DNA of 8,105 nucleotides from Aequitasia sp047973235 (lineage in GTDB: Bacteria > Bacillota > Clostridia > Lachnospirales > Lachnospiraceae). The notes below the pieces were generated by a model. That model searched no databases, was not told the origin of the DNA, and saw nothing but the letters and a program-made list of their open reading frames with translations. This document shows positions 6,586-8,105 of the stretch, one piece after another. A program made the translations under genes and the position numbers. The DNA is taken from assembly GCA_047973235.1 (NCBI GenBank), contig JBKEBP010000237.1, positions 1-8,105 of the forward strand, written 5' to 3'. The stretch's first letter is position 1, and each line of letters opens with the position of its first letter.

Positions 6586-6615
6586 TTGTCAAACATAGGT
6601 AAAATGCATTATACT
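6586..6615 (+). promoter_or_regulatory. Promoter for the glycosyltransferase gene
   Basis: TTGTCA (6586-6591, five of six matches) and TATACT (6610-6615, five of six matches) are spaced by 18 bases. The -35 box starts six bases after the adhesin stop codon (6577-6579). Transcription would start near 6622, close to the ribosome binding site at 6631-6639. This suggests the glycosyltransferase has its own promoter and need not depend on the adhesin transcript. Confidence 0.65.
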
Positions 6616-6645
6616 GTTACTTAGGCAATTAGGAAAGGACAGTTT

Positions 6646-7662
6646 ATGAAGTATATTTCATTTGCAATACCATGTTACAATTCCATGGATTATATGGAAA
6701 AAGCAATAAACAGTATCTTGCCGGCGGGCAATGATGTAGAAATTATCATTATTAATGATGGATCTTCTGATAAAACATCAGATTTAGCACACGAATATAA
6801 AGAGCGATTTCCGGACATTATACGAGTGGTTGATCAGGAAAATGGCGGGCACGGTGCAGCGGTTAACGCAGGACTTAAGAAAGCAAAAGGATTGTATTTT
6901 AAAGTAGTGGATAGCGACGATTGGGTGGAGGAAAGTTCACTAAAAGCTATTGTTAACTTTATTAAAGAAACTACAGATAATGATGACGAAATAGATATGA
7001 TAATATCTAATTATGTGTATGAGAAAGTAGGCCAACCAAATAAGAAAGTTATGCACTATAGAAATGTGTTGCCACAAGATGTCGTGTTTAATTGGGATGA
7101 TATAGGAAGTTTTCATATAGATCAGTATATACTCATGCATTCAGTTATATATAGAACAGAACTTTTGCAGGTTATCCAATTACACCTACCAAAGCATACA
7201 TTTTATGTAGATAATATATATGTATATAAGCCACTGCCACATGTGAATAGTATGTATTATTTAGATGTAGATTTCTATAGATACTTCATAGGTCGTGAAG
7301 ATCAAAGCGTAAATGAAAAGAATATGATAAAACGCATTGATCAACAGATATATGTAACAAAGACCATGATTGAGATGTATCAAATTAAGAATATAATCAG
7401 CAAGAATCTTAGAAAATATATGCTTAACTACTTGGCAATTATGATGACAGTTTCATCTATTTTATGCATACGATCCAAAGTAGACCAAAATCTTGTAAAG
7501 AAGAAAGAGTTGTGGATATTTCTTAAAAAGCGTGATTTGAAAAGTTATATTAGAATTAGATTTGGGATATTAGGACAAACTATGAATATCCCCGGCAAAT
7601 CAGGAAGAAAAATTTCCAGCTTAGTTTATAGTGTTGTCAGAAGAATTATAGGATTTAATTAA
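6646..7662 (+). CDS. Family 2 glycosyltransferase
   Basis: This 338-residue enzyme has a GT-A fold N-terminal domain that should move a sugar from a nucleotide-sugar donor to an acceptor, probably for a surface polysaccharide or glycoconjugate. Visible signatures are FAIPCYN (6-12) at the nucleotide-binding start, INDGSSDKT (36-44), ENGGHGAAVNAG (65-76) and VVDSDDW (87-93), the DXD-type metal and donor site. GREDQSV (216-222) lies where GT2 enzymes often have an acceptor or active-site loop. The C-terminal 100 residues are basic and partly hydrophobic (NYLAIMMTVSSILCI, 261-275), possibly giving membrane association but no clear multi-span domain. The start is supported by AGGAAAGGA (6631-6639) six bases before ATG. 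It lies directly after the adhesin gene; modification of that adhesin is possible, but nothing in the sequence proves it. Donor and acceptor are unknown. Confidence 0.9.
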   Translation: MKYISFAIPCYNSMDYMEKAINSILPAGNDVEIIIINDGSSDKTSDLAHEYKERFPDIIRVVDQENGGHGAAVNAGLKKAKGLYFKVVDSDDWVEESSLKAIVNFIKETTDNDDEIDMIISNYVYEKVGQPNKKVMHYRNVLPQDVVFNWDDIGSFHIDQYILMHSVIYRTELLQVIQLHLPKHTFYVDNIYVYKPLPHVNSMYYLDVDFYRYFIGREDQSVNEKNMIKRIDQQIYVTKTMIEMYQIKNIISKNLRKYMLNYLAIMMTVSSILCIRSKVDQNLVKKKELWIFLKKRDLKSYIRIRFGILGQTMNIPGKSGRKISSLVYSVVRRIIGFN

Positions 7663-7695
7663 AATTTCATATGACTTATGTGACTTTTAGGAGTA

Positions 7696-7705
7696 TGATT
7701 ATAGT
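7696..7705 (+). promoter_or_regulatory. Candidate extended -10 promoter for the thioredoxin gene
   Basis: TGATTATAGT holds a TATAGT -10 box (7700-7705, five of six matches) with an upstream TG pair. If the -10 box is read as TTATAG (7699-7704), the TG pair sits at the exact extended -10 position. No good -35 box is present at 16-18 bases; GTGACT at 7680-7685 is too close. Transcription would start near 7712, about 30 bases before the gene. Confidence 0.4.
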
Positions 7706-7727
7706 GTAAGACAAATGAATACATATG

Positions 7728-7734
7728 AAAGGGG
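7728..7734 (+). promoter_or_regulatory. Ribosome binding site that decides the thioredoxin start
   Basis: AAAGGGG lies seven bases before the ATG at 7742. An in-frame ATG at 7715 would add nine residues (MNTYERGNY), but it lies close to the predicted transcription start and lacks a Shine-Dalgarno site. The shorter start gives the usual thioredoxin length. Confidence 0.8.
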
Positions 7735-7741
7735 TAATTAT

Positions 7742-8050
7742 ATGGCTGTAATACATATTAATAAAGACAACTTTGAAAAAGAAGTTCTTAAATCTGAGGT
7801 CCCTGTATTAGTTGATTTCTGGGCAACATGGTGTGGCCCTTGTCAGATGGTTGGACCAATAATAGAAGAGTTGGGTGAAGAAGTTAAAGACAAGAAAATA
7901 TGCAAAGTTGATGTTGATGCAAACCAGGAGATAGCAAGAGAATTCAAGGTTATGTCTATTCCGACAATTGCAGTATTTAAAAATGGTCAGATAGAAAAAC
8001 GCGAAGTAGGCGCTAAATCAAAAGAACAAATACTAGAAATGCTTAAATAG
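7742..8050 (+). CDS. trxA: Thioredoxin
   Basis: This small cytoplasmic dithiol oxidoreductase reduces disulfides in target proteins and is itself recycled by thioredoxin reductase, which is not in the window. From ATG 7742 it has 102 residues, normal for a single-domain thioredoxin. The active site is WATWCGPC (27-34) with Cys31 and Cys34. Asp25, the buried acid that tunes the active site, is present in VDFW, and the cis-proline is Pro74 in MSIPT. VDVDAN (56-61) and GAKSKEQILEML near the C-terminus complete the usual fold. There is no signal peptide. Cys54 is an extra cysteine outside the active site. The gene seems to be its own transcription unit, with a candidate extended -10 promoter upstream and a strong terminator 14 bases after the stop. 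Function is certain from motifs; choice among thioredoxin paralogues is not possible here. Confidence 0.97.
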   Translation: MAVIHINKDNFEKEVLKSEVPVLVDFWATWCGPCQMVGPIIEELGEEVKDKKICKVDVDANQEIAREFKVMSIPTIAVFKNGQIEKREVGAKSKEQILEMLK

Positions 8051-8063
8051 AATTAAATGACAG

Positions 8064-8099
8064 ACTGGTCGGGTAAGAACGTTTATCCGATCAGTTTTT
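8064..8099 (+). terminator. Intrinsic terminator after the thioredoxin gene
   Basis: The arms at 8064-8076 and 8083-8095 form a 13-bp stem with two G-U pairs (8068:8091 and 8073:8086) and a six-base loop. A run of five T (8095-8099) follows, its first base closing the stem. It starts 14 bases after the thioredoxin stop codon and is the only clear intrinsic terminator in the window. Confidence 0.9.
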
Positions 8100-8105
8100 G
8101 CGAAG

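Noticed and set aside
1836..7140. Reverse-strand open frames of 62-117 codons inside the kinase-like, adhesin and glycosyltransferase genes
   Set aside because: They lie opposite clearly coding forward frames, have no recognisable domains or ribosome binding sites, and are expected by chance in AT-rich repetitive coding DNA.
7715..7741. Upstream ATG at 7715 as the thioredoxin start
   Set aside because: It would add nine residues not typical of thioredoxin, lacks a Shine-Dalgarno site, and AAAGGGG correctly precedes the ATG at 7742.

Overview
The window is AT-rich with dense forward-strand genes, consensus-like -35/-10 boxes and strong Shine-Dalgarno sites. With a PPi-type phosphofructokinase and a thioester/Cna-B/VaFE surface protein, this points to a low-GC Firmicute. 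A Lachnospiraceae/Butyrivibrio-like gut clostridium fits best, but that assignment rests on protein style and not on a marker gene.

Layout, all on the + strand: (1) the 3' end of an unidentified reading frame (2-88); (2) a probable pyrophosphate-dependent 6-phosphofructokinase (151-1401) behind its own promoter; (3) a 211-bp gap holding a nested hairpin and a candidate promoter; (4) a membrane protein (1613-3028) with a degenerate kinase-like domain, one membrane segment and a helical TPR-like outer region; (5) two back-to-back hairpins (3032-3072) and an AT-rich leader; (6) a 1120-residue cell-wall adhesin (3217-6579) with signal peptide, thioester-type N-domain, five Cna-B modules, two VaFE (Thr-Gln ester) modules and a sortase sorting signal; (7) a family 2 glycosyltransferase (6646-7662); (8) a thioredoxin (7742-8050) closed by a strong intrinsic terminator (8064-8099).

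The phosphofructokinase and thioredoxin are housekeeping genes. The middle is the accessory part: a surface protein that may combine three kinds of intramolecular covalent bond (thioester, isopeptide, ester), next to a membrane pseudokinase whose outer domain could face the wall. A functional link between these two is inferred from adjacency and topology only. The glycosyltransferase and thioredoxin seem to have their own promoters, so the window looks like several short transcription units and not one operon. No sortase, transposase, tRNA, rRNA or CRISPR array was seen.
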